Positions 17,027 to 26,233 of a DNA stretch of 64,000 bases are shown in pieces. The stretch is from GCA-002712045 sp028112705. GTDB lineage: Bacteria > Pseudomonadota > Alphaproteobacteria > Rhodobacterales > Rhodobacteraceae. Location: NCBI GenBank assembly GCA_028112705.1, contig JAOGYN010000006.1:29293-93292 (forward strand), written 5' to 3'. Numbering within the stretch: the first letter of the stretch is position 1; every line of letters begins with the position of its first letter. The position numbers were made by a program, and so were the translations under genes. The notes under the pieces are model-generated. The model saw only the letters and a program-made list of their open reading frames with translations, was not told the DNA's origin and made no database searches.

Positions 17027-19945
17027 ATGAGATTCTCAGAATTAAATATCACATCCAACTTCACCTTTTTGAAAGGTGGATCAAGCCCAGAAGAATACGC
17101 GCAGTTGGCCGCATTGATGGGGTTGGAAAGTATTGCGATTGCCGATGAAAACTCTGTGGCAGGGATAATACGAGCTTATTCAGAATTAAAAGAGATTTAT
17201 CATCAGGTAAATAAACGTAAAAGAATTGATCATAAATACGGAAAAATTGGTCCAGTTAAACAAAATTCAAAATTGAACCCATCTGCACAAATATATAATA
17301 TTCCCAGATTACTACCTGCTACTCGTTTAGTACTTAAAGAAAAATTAATTATTACGGCTTTACCCATCAATAAACATGGGTGGAGCGAATTAACTAAACT
17401 TTTATCTCTTGGAAATTTAAGAGCTCCAAAAGGAAAATGTTACCTCAATCTCACTGATATTATACAAAATACTAAAAATATATATTTTTTGGTACAACCA
17501 CCTACCTTATATAAAGGGCAAAAAAACCATTATAAATGGGTAGAGCAAGTAAAAAAATTAATATATCATTTTCCAAAATATACTTCATTAATTATGAGTC
17601 CAAAGTATAACGGCATGGATTCAGAATATTTTTTAGAAATAACTAAATTAGCAAAATTTTTAAAAATACCTTTTACTGCTTCTGCTTCACCAATTATGCA
17701 TAAGGCCGAAAGGCGGCAATTAACTGACGTATTAACTGCCATAAGAACCAAAAAGAAAGTAGCTAATTTAGGAAAAAGCGCTCTAACAAACGCAGAACAA
17801 CGAATGCGAGATCCAAAAACCATACAATATTTATTCCAAAAACATCCCAAAGCTATTGAGCATGCAAATGAGATTACTAAAAAATGCTCTTTTTCATTAG
17901 GTGACTTAAAATACGAATATCCATGTGAAAACCTAAAGACAGAAAGTGCTAGAGAACAATTAAAGCGGTTAGCATTAAAAGGATTAAAATTCCGCTATCC
18001 GAAAGGAGCGTCAAAAAGAGTTCTCGACCTTTTAGAATATGAGTTAAATCTAATAAATAAATTAAATTATGAGCCCTACTTCTTAACAGTAAATAATATC
18101 GTTAGTTTTGCAAAAAGTCGCGGAATCTTCTGCCAAGGGCGTGGATCAGCTGCGAACTCTGTTGTTTGCTACCTATTAGGGATAACCTCTGTTTCACCTG
18201 AAATTGGAACGATGGTTTTTGAAAGGTTTGTGTCTGAAGCACGTGAAGAACCACCAGATATTGACGTAGATTTCGAACATGAGCGTCGTGAAGAAGTAAT
18301 CCAATACATATATGAGCACTATGGCCGTAACCGAGCAGGAATTTGTGCAACAGTTATACATTATCGTGGCAAACGCGCTATTAGAGAAGTTGGTCAGGTG
18401 ATGGGCCTCGATGCAGCAACAATTAATATATTATCTAAAGAAATTTGGAGTTGGGGGGGAAACCCCACTAAAGACAAAGAATTATTAAAACTTGGCATTG
18501 ATGTGAAAGAAAGATTTTTAAATAAAATTCTTCTACTTTCGAATCAAATTCAAGGATTTCCTCGTCATTTATCACAACATGTTGGTGGCTTTGTGATAAC
18601 ACAGAGCCCACTTGATGAGCTTGTCCCCATTGAAAATGCTACGATGAAAGATAGGACTGTAATCTCTTGGGATAAAGACGACATTCAATCTCTTGGCATA
18701 TTGAAAATTGATATTTTAGCACTTGGTATGCTTACATGTATCAGGAAAGCATTTAATTTAATAAATAAGTACCATCACATAAATTATAATTTATCCACTT
18801 TACCACAAGAAGATCCACTCGTTTATGATATGCTCTGCAAGGCAGACAGCATTGGAGTGTTTCAAGTTGAGAGCCGAGCTCAAATGAACTTTTTACCACG
18901 TATGCGCCCACGTTGCTTTTATGATTTAGTAATTGAGGTAGCCATAGTCAGACCGGGACCTATTCAAGGAGAAATGGTGCATCCATACATAAGAAGAAGG
19001 AATGGAAAAGAAAAAATAACGCTGCCCTCCAACGCTTTAGGAAAGGTATTAAACAAAACACTAGGTGTGCCATTGTTTCAAGAACAAGCGATGCAAATTG
19101 CTATAATTGGTGCTAGTTTCAGCCCTAATGAAGCAGATAGATTACGCCGCTCACTTACCACTTTCAAAAAACATGGAAATATTTCGGTGTTCCGCACGCG
19201 GTTTCTTAAAGGTATGCAGGAAAATGGTTATGATAATAGATTTGCTAAAAACTGCTTTGATCAAATTGAAGGCTTTGGATCATACGGGTTTCCTGAAAGT
19301 CACGCAGCTAGCTTTGCCTTTTTAGTATATGCGTCAGCTTGGTTAAAGTATCACCACCCCGGAATATTTGCATGTGCTTTATTAAATTCACAACCAATGG
19401 GGTTTTATGCTCCCGCACAAATTATAAATGACGCAAAACAACACGGTGTAAAAATAAACCCTGTAGATATAAATGCAAGTTTCTGGGACAATATAATGGA
19501 AACTGATGGTACCAATGGTTTAGCGTTAAGACTAGGGTTTCGACAAATTAGCTCCATGAAAAAAACTGAGAGTGAAACTATCTCTAATGCCCGTGGCAAT
19601 GGATACCAGACAATAGAAGATGTTTGGAGAAGAGCTGGTATCCAACCATATTTATTAAATATCCTTGCAGGAGCCGACGTTTTTTTAAGTTTAAGAATGT
19701 CACGCCGTGAAGCTATATGGCAAGCTAAAGCAATCAGTGGAAAAAAAATTCTACCATTATTTTCGCAACATTGGCAAAATGAATTTATAAATGAAGCACG
19801 AGTAAATTTACCCGATATGACTTTAGGAGAAAATATAGTAGAGGATTATATTTCGCTTAAGTTAAGCTTGCGTGTACATCCAGTAGCGTTATTAAGACAT
19901 AAATTGACACCTGGTTATCCTGCAATTAAAGGGGCTCCAATCTAG
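17027..19945 (+). CDS. dnaE2: Error-prone DNA polymerase III alpha subunit DnaE2, C-terminally shortened
   Basis: This encodes a 972-residue C-family polymerase of the DnaE2 type, used for translesion synthesis and induced mutagenesis. A PHP domain starts the protein (ELNITSNFTFLKGGSSPEE). The catalytic acids lie in PPDIDVDFEHERR (about residues 410-422), with KIDILALGM supplying the third; GQGRGSAANS-like CQGRGSAANSVVCYLLG and PVPLFQEQAMQIA-type blocks are present. The usual DnaE2 is about 1050-1150 residues: after the SLRVHPVALLR motif this one ends within some 20 residues, so the C-terminal OB-fold domain is missing. No OB-like sequence follows in any frame before the next gene at 19998. 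No imuA/imuB lie upstream, unlike the common cassette. Confidence 0.92.
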   Translation: MRFSELNITSNFTFLKGGSSPEEYAQLAALMGLESIAIADENSVAGIIRAYSELKEIYHQVNKRKRIDHKYGKIGPVKQNSKLNPSAQIYNIPRLLPATRLVLKEKLIITALPINKHGWSELTKLLSLGNLRAPKGKCYLNLTDIIQNTKNIYFLVQPPTLYKGQKNHYKWVEQVKKLIYHFPKYTSLIMSPKYNGMDSEYFLEITKLAKFLKIPFTASASPIMHKAERRQLTDVLTAIRTKKKVANLGKSALTNAEQRMRDPKTIQYLFQKHPKAIEHANEITKKCSFSLGDLKYEYPCENLKTESAREQLKRLALKGLKFRYPKGASKRVLDLLEYELNLINKLNYEPYFLTVNNIVSFAKSRGIFCQGRGSAANSVVCYLLGITSVSPEIGTMVFERFVSEAREEPPDIDVDFEHERREEVIQYIYEHYGRNRAGICATVIHYRGKRAIREVGQVMGLDAATINILSKEIWSWGGNPTKDKELLKLGIDVKERFLNKILLLSNQIQGFPRHLSQHVGGFVITQSPLDELVPIENATMKDRTVISWDKDDIQSLGILKIDILALGMLTCIRKAFNLINKYHHINYNLSTLPQEDPLVYDMLCKADSIGVFQVESRAQMNFLPRMRPRCFYDLVIEVAIVRPGPIQGEMVHPYIRRRNGKEKITLPSNALGKVLNKTLGVPLFQEQAMQIAIIGASFSPNEADRLRRSLTTFKKHGNISVFRTRFLKGMQENGYDNRFAKNCFDQIEGFGSYGFPESHAASFAFLVYASAWLKYHHPGIFACALLNSQPMGFYAPAQIINDAKQHGVKINPVDINASFWDNIMETDGTNGLALRLGFRQISSMKKTESETISNARGNGYQTIEDVWRRAGIQPYLLNILAGADVFLSLRMSRREAIWQAKAISGKKILPLFSQHWQNEFINEARVNLPDMTLGENIVEDYISLKLSLRVHPVALLRHKLTPGYPAIKGAPI

Positions 19946-19997
19946 TAAATTAAAAATAAATAGATTATTAGTACCATATGATAAAAACTGAGAAAAA

Positions 19998-20912
19998 ATG
20001 TCCCTACCATTTATAACATTTACTGACGCAGATCCAAAATTAAACTGGTTAGATTTAGTTAATACACTAGATTCTGGACATCTATTGCCAAAAGCGCAAG
20101 TTTGCGATGTTTTTATGAACCAAGATCAAAACAATATCTTGTCCAGACATGCATGGATAAAAGGCTTAGGTATTGCTGTTAAAACGGCAACAATCTTTCC
20201 AAAAAATAAGGAATATGGCCATATAAATGGCTTGCTAACATTATATTCTCACATCAATGGAATCCCTGAAGCATTAATTGATTTTAAGTTAGTTACAAAG
20301 TGGAAAACTGCTGGTGATAGCTTGTTGGGAGCGACAAAATTAGCCCGAACTAATAGTAATAAAATTTTAATAAATGGCGCAGGTAACGTAGCTCAATCTC
20401 TTATTGAAGCATACGGGGCTCTATTTCCAAATGCAGTCTTTACAATTTGTAATAGAACCGAGGGAAGAGCAAAAAAATTAATCAAGATGATGAGTAGAAC
20501 TTACAATGTTAATCTAGGTGGTAGCTTAGAAAATGAAGTCCCAAAAGCAGATATAATTGCAAGCAGCACAATGACCGAAACACCTCTATTTGATGGCTCT
20601 TGGTTTCGCCCTGGACAACATATTGATTTAATTGGCGCTTATAAATCCAACATGCGTGAAGTTGACGATAAAACATTATTAAGATCAAAAATATTTGTTG
20701 ATAGCAGGGACACCACAATTGACCATATAGGGGAGTTAAAGATCCCAATAGCTGCCGGAATTATCAAGAAAAGTGACATAATTGCAGACTTTTACGATGA
20801 TAATGCGATATACTCTCGAAAATCAGATCAAGATATTACTTTGTTTAAGAATGGTGGCGGAGCACATCTTGATTTAATGACAGGAAAATATATTTTAGAT
20901 ACATTCACCTAA
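19998..20912 (+). CDS. Ornithine cyclodeaminase / mu-crystallin family protein
   Basis: This encodes a 304-residue NAD(P)-binding protein. The second half has the Rossmann loop INGAGNVAQSLIEAYGALFP followed by NRTEGRAKKL, ADIIASSTMTETPLFDG and GQHIDLIGAYKSNMREVD, all typical of the family that includes ornithine cyclodeaminase, ketimine reductases and alanine dehydrogenases. GIAVKTATIFPKN near residue 60 supplies the substrate-binding lysine region. The exact substrate cannot be told. Its stop overlaps that of convergent engB by four bases (CTAA). Confidence 0.85.
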   Translation: MSLPFITFTDADPKLNWLDLVNTLDSGHLLPKAQVCDVFMNQDQNNILSRHAWIKGLGIAVKTATIFPKNKEYGHINGLLTLYSHINGIPEALIDFKLVTKWKTAGDSLLGATKLARTNSNKILINGAGNVAQSLIEAYGALFPNAVFTICNRTEGRAKKLIKMMSRTYNVNLGGSLENEVPKADIIASSTMTETPLFDGSWFRPGQHIDLIGAYKSNMREVDDKTLLRSKIFVDSRDTTIDHIGELKIPIAAGIIKKSDIIADFYDDNAIYSRKSDQDITLFKNGGGAHLDLMTGKYILDTFT

Positions 20913-21559
20913 TTTATATCAGCTATCACACCTCTTATGACTGGTATACCATCACCTCTTTCCGAAGAAGCAATTAGTATTTCTGGATAAGCAGCAACGT
21001 GTTTAGATAAATTTTGTCTGACTTGTTCATATATTATTTCAGAATCTTTTTCTTTAATCTTATCTGATTTTGTTAATATAAGTTGAAAGGTCACAGCAGC
21101 TTTATCTAAAAGAGACATGATTTCATTATCAACAGATTTAATTCCATGACGTGCATCAACTAATACAAAAGCCCTGCGTAAATTTTGCCTCCCAGATAAA
21201 TATGCCTTCAACAATCTCTGCCATTTGCTCACAATATCAATTGGCGCATTTGCATAACCATATCCAGGCAAATCTACCAAATACAGACTACTGGCTAAAT
21301 CAAAATAGTTAATTTCTTGCGTTCTACCTGGTGTATTAGAAGATCGAGCCAGACCTTTTCGGTTCGTTAAGGCATTAATCAAAGTAGATTTTCCTACGTT
21401 AGATCTACCAGCAAAACAAATTTCTATTCGATCTGGGTTAGGCAAACCATCCATCGCCACCACACCCTTAACAAACTGGCATTCAGCAGCGAACAACTTG
21501 CGTCCATTTTCAATTAAAGTGTCATCCATCTTCTCACAAATAGGAAAAGACATAGACAT
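20909..21559 (-). CDS. engB: Ribosome biogenesis GTPase EngB (YihA/YsxC)
   Basis: This encodes a 216-residue GTPase required for late assembly of the large ribosomal subunit. G motifs are visible: G1 GRSNVGKST (about residues 51-59), G3 DLPGYG, G4 TKSD and G5 SSERGDG. ATG at 21559 shares one base with the MOSC stop (TAATG); a second in-frame ATG lies at 21553. It ends the leftward string rpmH-rnpA-yidD-ttcA-yidC-MOSC-engB, in which ribosome and membrane-insertion genes are grouped. Confidence 0.96.
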   Translation of the reverse strand: MSMSFPICEKMDDTLIENGRKLFAAECQFVKGVVAMDGLPNPDRIEICFAGRSNVGKSTLINALTNRKGLARSSNTPGRTQEINYFDLASSLYLVDLPGYGYANAPIDIVSKWQRLLKAYLSGRQNLRRAFVLVDARHGIKSVDNEIMSLLDKAAVTFQLILTKSDKIKEKDSEIIYEQVRQNLSKHVAAYPEILIASSERGDGIPVIRGVIADIN

Positions 21560-22314
21560 TATAAAACCTCAACCTTGTCACCAAGGGCTATATTACCCGC
21601 TTTCTTTACGACAGCATAAACTCCAAAATCTTGATGACCACGAGTATTTAAAGCCTTTAGTGTATCTGCATCCCTAATACCTGAAGTAGGATTAGCGGTG
21701 GTTGCTAGACAACGTTCGATGGGTTCCTCGACATAGAGTTCTACTGCTCCTAAGCGCAAGTGCTTACCGATCCAATCAAATTCTTCCCACGGAGCCAACC
21801 CCTCAAACCACAAGTTTCCACGCCACCTAAGTGGACTAAGATCTACGTGTAAAATTTGTCCAACAGCCCGATTACTACTATGATTATTTAACGAAATAGA
21901 GGCGTAAGGTGTGTCGGTAAATCCACGTTTAGGCAAGTCATAAATTGCAGACGGTAAAGCCCTGTCCTGAGGGCAGATTGGAGTCACCCAATCCAAGAAC
22001 TTTTTTTGATCTTCAGCCTCATCTGGTTTGAATTTAATCTCACCTATTTTTGGATGAGTTAAGGTTAATTCCTTTAATTCTTCATCAAAAAGGGCATTTA
22101 TTGCCATTAATTCAGGAGCTTTAGAACCTCTTGAAAAATTTAAACATGACATCCAACCATCGCCATCGATATTTTTTTTCGCTGAATCGTGTAATACCGC
22201 CCAGTGTCTATCCCACGGCATTGCATTTCCAACACTTAGATCAACATTTTTTAAGCTTTCTCTGCCATGGCTTTTTAATGGATGGCGCCAAATATCTTTT
22301 AGCACACCACTCAT
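21559..22314 (-). CDS. MOSC domain-containing protein
   Basis: This encodes a 251-residue protein with an N-terminal beta-barrel segment (the MOSC_N type, DIWRHPLKSHGRESL) and a MOSC domain: LHVDLSPLRWRGNLWFEGLAPWEE, then PIERCLATTANPTSGIRD holding the conserved cysteine, then NTRGHQDFGVYA. MOSC proteins bind molybdenum cofactor or carry sulfur; some reduce N-hydroxylated compounds. It is coupled on both sides: ATGA overlap with yidC and TAATG with engB. It is the expected neighbour in Rhodobacteraceae, as I remember; the reaction is unknown. Confidence 0.9.
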   Translation of the reverse strand: MSGVLKDIWRHPLKSHGRESLKNVDLSVGNAMPWDRHWAVLHDSAKKNIDGDGWMSCLNFSRGSKAPELMAINALFDEELKELTLTHPKIGEIKFKPDEAEDQKKFLDWVTPICPQDRALPSAIYDLPKRGFTDTPYASISLNNHSSNRAVGQILHVDLSPLRWRGNLWFEGLAPWEEFDWIGKHLRLGAVELYVEEPIERCLATTANPTSGIRDADTLKALNTRGHQDFGVYAVVKKAGNIALGDKVEVL

Positions 22315-24125
22315 TTTTTTGTTCGTTTCACCAATTTGAGATTAGAAAGTATATTCCCCAAAACATCAGGCTTTACCCCTTGAGTTCTCATTATTGTATA
22401 CTGTTGTATGAATGTAATCGTATTATTTGCTACCCAGTAAATTACTAAACCACTGGCAAAACTACCCAACATAAACATAAAGACCCAAGGCATCCATGCG
22501 AAAATCATCGCTTGCGTCGCATCAGTGGGCGCTGGATTAAGTTTTTGTTGCAACCACATAGTTACGCCCATTAGAATCGGGAACACACCTATAGATACAA
22601 TAGCAAATATCGAAAATGGATCAGGTGTACCCCAAGGCAATAAGCCAAACAAATTAAGGAAACTGGTAGGATCAGGCGCACTTAAATCTTTAATCCAACC
22701 AAACCAGGGTTCATGGCGAAGAGCTAAAGTAACAAAAATAACTTTATATAATGAGAAAAATATTGGTATTTGCAATAATATTGGCAAACAACCAGCTGCA
22801 GGGTTTACTTTTTTTTCTTTATACAACTTCATCATTTCTTTCTGTAATGAAGCTTTATCATCTCCAGCCCGTTCTTTAATTTTTTCCATTTCGGGCTGTA
22901 ATTCTTTCATTCGCGCCATTGAAACGTGAGATTTGTAAGCTAGGGGAAACAAAATAGCCTTTATTATTAAAGTAAGTCCAACAATTGACCATCCCATATT
23001 TCCAATAATACCATTTAACCAAAACAAAACCCTAAAAATTGGCTTTGTTAAAAAGAAAAACCATCCCCAATCAATACTATCCACAAAATTTTCAATATTT
23101 TGTGATTTTTCATAATCATTAATAGCAGCCCACTCTTTCGCACCTGCAAATAAATTCGTATCAACAGAGTAAGAGGTATTATTTTGAATACTAACAACAG
23201 GATACCTAAATTCTGTTTGATAAGTGTCGCGTTCGGCAGAGTATTTAGCAGCAGTCTGAAAGGCGCCACCTTGCTTTGGCGCCAATGTTGTCATCCAATA
23301 ATGATCAGTAAATCCTATCCAGCCACTTGATTTAACATTCTTTTCCTCAACGTTAGCACGCTCATTTGCTGAAAATTCAAAATCTTCCAAATCAGAATAA
23401 TCTAATTCATCCAGCTCGCCATCTTGGAATCTAACAATACCTTCATGCAAAATGAAAAAACCTCGTGTATCAGGCTCTCCTTTTCTAGCAATTATGCCGT
23501 ATGGACGCATTCTGACTGCAGTACCAGATTTATTGTCAACAGTTTGCGTTATGGAGAATAAATAATTTTCATCAACAGAGATATAGCGCTTAAAGGTAAG
23601 ACCTGAGTCATTTTTCCAAACCAATGTGACTGGCGTAGATTCTGTCAAAACAGTATTTCCATCCACATTCCACTTAGTAGTGGCACCTGGAACCTCATCA
23701 AAACTTAATGAACCCGCAGGAGCCCAACCATACATTGTGAAGTAAGCATTCGGAGCACCCGCTGGAGATAATAATGTAACTTTTTCGCTCTCGTCGTTTA
23801 ACCTCACATTGTAATCTAGAAGTTGTAAATCATCAATTCTCCCACCATTCAAAGAAATGGATCCTCTTAAGCGTGGCGTATCAATAATAATTCTTTCAGA
23901 TTTTTCTAAAGCTCTCTCACGGCTTTCTTCTTCGCTCACTTCAATAGAAGGAGTAAACACTAAATCTGAACCTGCTGAAGAAGAATTTACAACATTTTGA
24001 GTACTAATATCATTCTCAGAAGAACTCTCAACTTGCGGAGCTGGTGGAAATATATAAAGCCAAACGACTAATACTACACAGCTTAAAACTGTTGCTAAAA
24101 TAAGGTTTTTATTCTGATCATCCAT
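22311..24125 (-). CDS. yidC: Membrane protein insertase YidC
   Basis: This encodes a 604-residue inner-membrane insertase. It has an N-terminal anchor (LILATVLSCVVLVVWLYIF), a long periplasmic domain (about residues 45-350), then the conserved five-helix core beginning near FFFLTKPIFRVLFWLNGIIGNMGWSI, with YKSHVSMARMKELQPEM, NPAAGCLPILLQIPIFFSLYKVI and WVFMFMLGSFASGLVIYWVANN. AAGG lies eight bases before the ATG. It assists insertion of respiratory-chain subunits, which fits the nearby yidD. A 173-base AT-rich gap separates it from ttcA; nothing clear is seen there. Confidence 0.97.
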   Translation of the reverse strand: MDDQNKNLILATVLSCVVLVVWLYIFPPAPQVESSSENDISTQNVVNSSSAGSDLVFTPSIEVSEEESRERALEKSERIIIDTPRLRGSISLNGGRIDDLQLLDYNVRLNDESEKVTLLSPAGAPNAYFTMYGWAPAGSLSFDEVPGATTKWNVDGNTVLTESTPVTLVWKNDSGLTFKRYISVDENYLFSITQTVDNKSGTAVRMRPYGIIARKGEPDTRGFFILHEGIVRFQDGELDELDYSDLEDFEFSANERANVEEKNVKSSGWIGFTDHYWMTTLAPKQGGAFQTAAKYSAERDTYQTEFRYPVVSIQNNTSYSVDTNLFAGAKEWAAINDYEKSQNIENFVDSIDWGWFFFLTKPIFRVLFWLNGIIGNMGWSIVGLTLIIKAILFPLAYKSHVSMARMKELQPEMEKIKERAGDDKASLQKEMMKLYKEKKVNPAAGCLPILLQIPIFFSLYKVIFVTLALRHEPWFGWIKDLSAPDPTSFLNLFGLLPWGTPDPFSIFAIVSIGVFPILMGVTMWLQQKLNPAPTDATQAMIFAWMPWVFMFMLGSFASGLVIYWVANNTITFIQQYTIMRTQGVKPDVLGNILSNLKLVKRTKK

Positions 24126-24298
24126 AGAGGTGCCTTATACTGAATTTACTCTTCTGTGCGTTCAACATCCCTAAGGCCAAAAGGTCAAGGGCATTTAAAT
24201 ATATTGATGAATATTAAAATCACTTTAATACTCTATCATTTTATACATATAATAATATGCTTTATACCAATTTTGGTAAATATACTTCGTGTAAAAAA

Positions 24299-25126
24299 TT
24301 AACTATCAACCTGTAAACTAGCAAAATCAAATAAATCTTTATCTAAAAGATGACTTGGTCGAGCATTCATTAAACTACGAAACATTATTTGTCGCCTACC
24401 TGGGGTACGGCTCTCCCATTCATTCAAGAGTTTTTTCACTTGTTGTCTTTGCAAACCAGCTTGGCTTCCACACAGATCACAAGGTATTATAGGAAACTTC
24501 AATGCACTAGAAAATTTTTCACAATCCATTTCAGAAACAAATGCCAATGGCCGATAAAGAAATAAATCACCTTCTTCATTCAAAAGCTTAGGGGGCATCG
24601 TTGCTAAACGCCCACCGTGGAACAGGTTCATAAAAAATGTTTCTAGTATATCATCCCTATGATGACCTAATACTATTGATGAACAGCCCTCTTCACGGGC
24701 TATTCTATACAAGATTCCGCGGCGCAAACGGGAACACAGAGAGCAATACGTCTTACCAGCCGGAATCTTAGATTTTACTATCGAGTATGTATCTTGATAC
24801 TCGATTCTATTGGGTACAGACATTTCCTCTAAAAACTTTGGCAATACGGTTGATGGAAACCCTGGTTGACCTTGATCCAGATTACACGCGAGTAATTTGA
24901 CTGGTAGTAACCCTCGCCACTGTAATTCATACAACACTGACAATAATGTATAACTATCTTTTCCACCTGATAGACACACTAACCATTTTGCCCCACGCTC
25001 TATCATACCATAAGTCTCAATAGCCTCACGTGCTTGTCTTACTATCCGCTTTCTTAATTTCTTAAACTCAGTGTTATTTGGCGCATTTTGGAATAGAGGG
25101 TGAATTTCTTTATTTTCATCTAACAT
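24299..25126 (-). CDS. ttcA: tRNA 2-thiocytidine synthetase TtcA
   Basis: This encodes a 275-residue ATP-dependent enzyme that thiolates cytidine 32 of certain tRNAs. The PP-loop SGGKDSYTLL lies near residues 54-63; two cysteine pairs in YCSLCSRLRRG and CDLCGSQ bind the 4Fe-4S cluster; LGHHRDDILETFFMNLFHGG is typical. The frame opens nine codons earlier (MIRYRKRKK), but the ATG at 25126 matches family length; it overlaps the last codons of yidD. It interrupts the usual yidD-yidC adjacency, coupling a tRNA-modification gene to the ribosome/membrane string. Confidence 0.94.
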   Translation of the reverse strand: MLDENKEIHPLFQNAPNNTEFKKLRKRIVRQAREAIETYGMIERGAKWLVCLSGGKDSYTLLSVLYELQWRGLLPVKLLACNLDQGQPGFPSTVLPKFLEEMSVPNRIEYQDTYSIVKSKIPAGKTYCSLCSRLRRGILYRIAREEGCSSIVLGHHRDDILETFFMNLFHGGRLATMPPKLLNEEGDLFLYRPLAFVSEMDCEKFSSALKFPIIPCDLCGSQAGLQRQQVKKLLNEWESRTPGRRQIMFRSLMNARPSHLLDKDLFDFASLQVDS

Positions 25127-25355
25127 TTTTTTTCTTTTCCGGTACCGGATCATAACCGTACTCGTTAATTGGATTACATCTACTCACACGCTTAACAGCT
25201 AACCACAATCCTTTCATACCGCCATGAATTTTAATGGCATCTAATGCATATTGAGAACATGTCGGTTGAAAGCGGCAATTTCGACCAACCCAAGGACTCG
25301 CCAAAAGACGGTAAATATGTATGGGGATAACTAAAATGTAAGCTAATAGAGTCAT
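25116..25355 (-). CDS. yidD: Membrane protein insertion efficiency factor YidD
   Basis: This encodes a 79-residue peripheral inner-membrane protein of the DUF37/YidD family that assists YidC. Conserved motifs are NCRFQPTCSQYALDAI (about residues 26-41, with two of the three cysteines), RVSRCNP and YGYDPVP. The hydrophobic start (LAYILVIPIHIYRLLASPWV) acts as an amphipathic anchor. Its 3' end overlaps the start of ttcA. It follows rnpA by 90 bases, the classical order rpmH-rnpA-yidD. Confidence 0.95.
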   Translation of the reverse strand: MTLLAYILVIPIHIYRLLASPWVGRNCRFQPTCSQYALDAIKIHGGMKGLWLAVKRVSRCNPINEYGYDPVPEKKKNVR

Positions 25356-25445
25356 AATCTTTATTTAATGACTTCTTTTAAATAAGTGAACCAGTTTAAA
25401 TGCTATTTTTATGTTTGTTATATAAAACGAAATAAAGTAAATTTA

Positions 25446-25847
25446 TTAAGTTATCGAATTCAACTGATTTACTGCTTCTTTTAATTCTTTGGCCATAAAA
25501 TTCAAATTTAATTCAGCTGTAAGATCTTTTCTTCCAATTAAAACATAATCCCATCCATTTGAACCGTTTTCAGGCAAAATATCACGAGCAATTTCTCTTA
25601 ATCTTCGTTTTGCTAAATTTCGTAAAACTGCATTTCCAACTTTTTTTGAACATGTAAACCCAACACGTATATCTTGCAAAGAACCAAACCTTTTGCGGCC
25701 CTGCAAAACAAAACCTTTTTTATGCACCACCTTACCTTTAGCGATTTTCAAAAAATCACTTCTATCTTTCAATCTTTCAATTGAAAAGTAAGGTAATTCA
25801 CTTTTTTCTAGGTTATTTTTTTTTTCAATTCCCAATGGACCAACCAC
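25446..25847 (-). CDS. rnpA: Ribonuclease P protein component
   Basis: This encodes the 133-residue basic protein subunit of RNase P, which helps the RNA subunit cut 5' leaders of precursor tRNAs. The family signature is clear: RLKDRSDFLKIAKG, RVGFTCSKKVGNAVLRNLAKRRLREI (usual form RN-x-AKRRLRE) and DYVLIGRKDL. The start is GTG at 25847, 12 bases after the rpmH stop; no ATG occurs in frame near it. It should be co-transcribed with rpmH. Confidence 0.95.
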   Translation of the reverse strand: MVGPLGIEKKNNLEKSELPYFSIERLKDRSDFLKIAKGKVVHKKGFVLQGRKRFGSLQDIRVGFTCSKKVGNAVLRNLAKRRLREIARDILPENGSNGWDYVLIGRKDLTAELNLNFMAKELKEAVNQLNSIT

Positions 25848-25859
25848 AGGTTTTTTTAA

Positions 25860-25994
25860 TTATGCGGAAAGTGACTTACGACCGCGAGCCCTGCGGGCAT
25901 TCAAGATTTTGCGACCTGCTTTAGTGGCCATACGAGAACGAAACCCATGTCTTCGTTTGCGGACGAGATTACTTGGTTGGAAAGTTCGTTTCAT
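25860..25994 (-). CDS. rpmH: 50S ribosomal protein L34
   Basis: This 44-residue protein begins MKRTFQPSNLVRKRRHGF, continues RSRMATKAGRKILNARRARG and ends RKSLSA, an ordinary L34. A strong ribosome site (AGGAG) stands six bases before the ATG at 25994. It leads the leftward string through rnpA, yidD, ttcA, yidC, MOSC and engB. Confidence 0.98.
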   Translation of the reverse strand: MKRTFQPSNLVRKRRHGFRSRMATKAGRKILNARRARGRKSLSA

Positions 25995-26042
25995 TTTGTT
26001 CTCCTAAAGCGCAAGTGGAATGCTGGATTCAAGGCGCAACTT

Positions 26043-26074
26043 ATTATAGAGCGTCTACTTATGCCCAGTTTCAA
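26043..26074 (-). promoter_or_regulatory. Possible rpmH promoter
   Basis: On the minus strand there is an exact TATAAT (26043-26048) about 50 bases before the rpmH start, and a TTGAAA (26069-26074) upstream of it. The 20-base spacer is longer than the ideal 17, so only the -10 is persuasive. Confidence 0.3.
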
Positions 26075-26233
26075 ACGAAGTCAATTCATTTGGTGATATT
26101 CTATTAGTAATCGATAACTTTTTTTCGTACAAGCTGAGCAATGGATGAATACTTTATATAAATTTCATAAAAACAAAAAAATGTTCCCAGTAAAAGGGTT
26201 TTTGATAAATAACTAGCCAAGGGTTTTAGGAAA

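Noticed and set aside
22525..22929. 134-codon plus-strand frame inside yidC
   Set aside because: Antisense shadow of conserved yidC codons with no family resemblance.
25995..26233. Chromosome origin next to rpmH
   Set aside because: I looked for DnaA-box-like TTATCCACA sequences in this gap and saw none; no dnaA or dnaN is near.
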